A stretch of DNA of 64,000 nucleotides, taken from assembly GCA_008711295.1 (NCBI GenBank), contig VUYV01000054.1:938654-1002653 (forward strand). The letters are read 5' to 3'. Below, piece by piece: positions 62,707 to 64,000 of the stretch (positions are counted from its first letter, which is position 1; every line of letters starts with the position of its first letter). The stretch is from Anarhynchus alexandrinus (lineage: Eukaryota > Chordata > Aves > Charadriiformes > Charadriidae). The notes beneath the pieces are model-generated. The model made no database searches, was not told the DNA's origin, and worked only from the letters and a program-made list of their open reading frames with translations. The position numbers were made by a program, and so were the translations under genes.

Positions 62707-63578
62707 CTGTGATGGGAATGTTAGAGGGATGGGGACCCTGCCTTTGCGAGTGGTGGGTGATGGCATTTCCCCTCGCCTGCTTTGTACCACCAACAACCAC
62801 ACAGAGGTTATGGGGAGGGACTGAAGCAGGTTCACCTGTCTGGGGGAATTATTGGTGGCAAATCTGTAATGAAGGAAGAGGTCTATCCTGCAGCAGAGGT
62901 AGCTCTGGGTCGAGGGCTACCATAGGTTGTCATCCCTTGTGATTAACGTAAGCCCTCTGTGGTTAGAGGGGGACAGGCATGTGCTGGAGGTGCCTGTGGC
63001 AGGAGGCAGCCCAGCAGAGGTTGAGCATGTCAACAGGGGCACCAGGGCTGTAAAGGGTGCGAGTGCAGCCCATGGGGATGGGGCTGCTCCCCACCAAGGG
63101 TACAGCCCTCTGAGCCACTCAGTCATGGTACGGGGTGCCCTGCAGCCATCGCTCTCCTTTGGGATGGAGGCCACCTGGGCAGCAGCCTCATCCCTCCTGG
63201 CACTGTCTCCTGCCCGTGGCCACTGACCTCTTTGGGTGCCTCAGTCTGGATGAACTCCTCATAGATCTTCTTGGCCTTCTCTGCCATCTTCACGGGGGAC
63301 TTGGTTTTCTTGTAGTCCTCACAGGCCACCCAAAACTCAACGTTCTCCTCGCTGAACTCGGAGCGCAGGAAGCTGCGGAAGCTGGCGAGCCCATCTGCAG
63401 GGGGAGCGGGCCCTCATTGAGCACTGCAGGTCCCAGGGGGCTGAGGTCTCACTGAGCACTGGGGGCGTGGACATGGGATGGGGGGATGGGCATGGGGTGG
63501 GGGGATGTGAACTTACACGGGTTTTGCAGGAGCTTCTCCAGCGAATCGCGCCACTGCAGAGCCTCCTCCGGTGATGGC
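62545..63578 (-). CDS. RGS5: RGS5, regulator of G-protein signaling 5 (partial: last three coding exons)
   Basis: RGS5 is a small R4-family GTPase-activating protein for Gi and Gq, known as a pericyte and vascular smooth-muscle marker. Exons 63578-63517, 63394-63228 and 62706-62545 join in frame through GT-AG introns of only 122 and 521 bp. They encode about 130 residues: the whole RGS domain and a short C-terminus. The ending [11 protein letters not shown] and the segment [19 protein letters not shown] identify RGS5 rather than RGS4, RGS8 or RGS16, and [20 protein letters not shown] is also RGS5-like. The first two coding exons (about 50 residues in human RGS5) must lie beyond position 64000. 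It is convergent with RGS4, the same arrangement as in human. Confidence 0.95.
63228..63394 (-). CDS. RGS5: RGS5 coding exon 4
   Basis: 167 bp; acceptor cccctgcag, donor AAAGAG|gtcagt. Encodes [20 protein letters not shown] and the rest of the RGS core. Confidence 0.95.
63517..63578 (-). CDS. RGS5: RGS5 coding exon 3 (first in window)
   Basis: 62 bp; acceptor tactcccctcag, donor CCGT|gtaagt. Encodes [20 protein letters not shown] with the junction codon TAT (Tyr). Confidence 0.93.
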
Positions 63579-63656
63579 CTGAGGGGAGTAAAGAAAGCCC
63601 AGGTAGTCCATGCTCACCCCACAGCCCTGGTCTGGGCTCCAGGTTTTTAAATAATC

Positions 63657-64000
63657 CATAGAATCATAGAACGGTTAGAGTTGGAAGGGATCTTAAAGAT
63701 CATCTAGTTCCAACCCTCCTGCCATGGCCAGGGACACTTTACGCTAGACCAGGTTACTCAAAGCCCCATCCAGCCTGGCCTTGAACACTTCCAGGGCTGG
63801 GGCATCCACAACTTCTCTGGGCAGCCTGTTCCAGTGCCTCACCACCCTCATAGTGAAAAATTTCTTCCTAATACTTAATCTAAATCTACCTTTCAGTTTA
63901 AAACTGTCACCCCTCATCCTGTCGCTACATTCCCTGATAAAGAGTCACTCCCCATCTTTCCTGTAGGCCCCCTTTAAGTGCTGAAAGGCCACAATAAGGT
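63657..64000 (-). mobile_element. CR1 LINE 3' portion, running off the window, in RGS5 intron 2
   Basis: Begins with two tandem reverse-complement octamers (catagaat, catagaac) and GTTGGAAGGGATCTTAAAGA, then continues through the CR1 3' UTR and the end of ORF2 in reverse (HHP-like GCATCCACAACTTCTCTGGG and the conserved CAGCCTGTTCCAGTGCCTCA segment). It continues past 64000. It lies upstream of RGS5 exon 3 in the same transcriptional sense as RGS5. Confidence 0.93.

Noticed and set aside
62707..62835. N-terminal extension of RGS5 exon 5 open frame
   Set aside because: It is intron sequence read in frame; the acceptor cacag before 62706 defines the exon start.

Overview
This is nuclear DNA from a bird, judged from sequence alone. 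Genes are split into short exons by GT-AG introns. The interspersed repeats are CR1 LINEs with the avian 3' octamer ATTCTATG, plus an ERVL-type solo LTR of the sort common in bird genomes. The species cannot be named from what is visible. Composition shifts from AT-rich (about the first 28 kb) to clearly GC-richer (about 47-64 kb).

The window holds three R4-subfamily RGS genes, which encode GTPase-activating proteins for heterotrimeric G-protein alpha subunits. RGS18 is on the minus strand (coding exons 18943 down to 10430, complete, 235 codons). RGS4 is on the plus strand (50740-56184, complete, 209 codons). RGS5 is on the minus strand (63578 down to 62545), with its last three coding exons inside the window and its first two beyond the right edge. 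All exons were rebuilt from splice sites and reading phase. Shared exon lengths (62 or 65 bp, then 167 bp, then a terminal exon starting GTGAA) and shared phases show that the three are paralogues. RGS18 and RGS4 are divergent, with 31.8 kb between start codons. RGS4 and RGS5 are convergent, with stop codons 6.4 kb apart.

Region by region: 1-10.4 kb is AT-rich 3' flank of RGS18 with no gene found. RGS18 spans 10.4-18.9 kb. A decayed CR1 element with reverse-transcriptase remains lies at 20.8-22.2 kb. A 725-bp solo LTR with a perfect 5-bp target-site duplication lies at 27.7-28.4 kb, with a CR1 3' end at 28.9-29.2 kb. An isolated CpG-island promoter with ZNF143-like and YY1-like sites lies at about 29.5-30.0 kb, with no recognised gene attached. 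A broken class II endogenous retrovirus pol fragment lies at 37.6-38.1 kb. RGS4 with a TATA promoter and poly(A) signal covers 50.6-57.9 kb, and RGS5 lies at the right edge, where another CR1 occupies its intron.

No wholly new system was found. The points most worth following are the RGS18-RGS4-RGS5 neighbourhood (in human, RGS18 lies far from RGS4/RGS5 on chromosome 1), the orphan CpG-island promoter between RGS18 and RGS4, and the abrupt break in the ERV pol fragment at an ambiguous base next to a 15-bp repeat.
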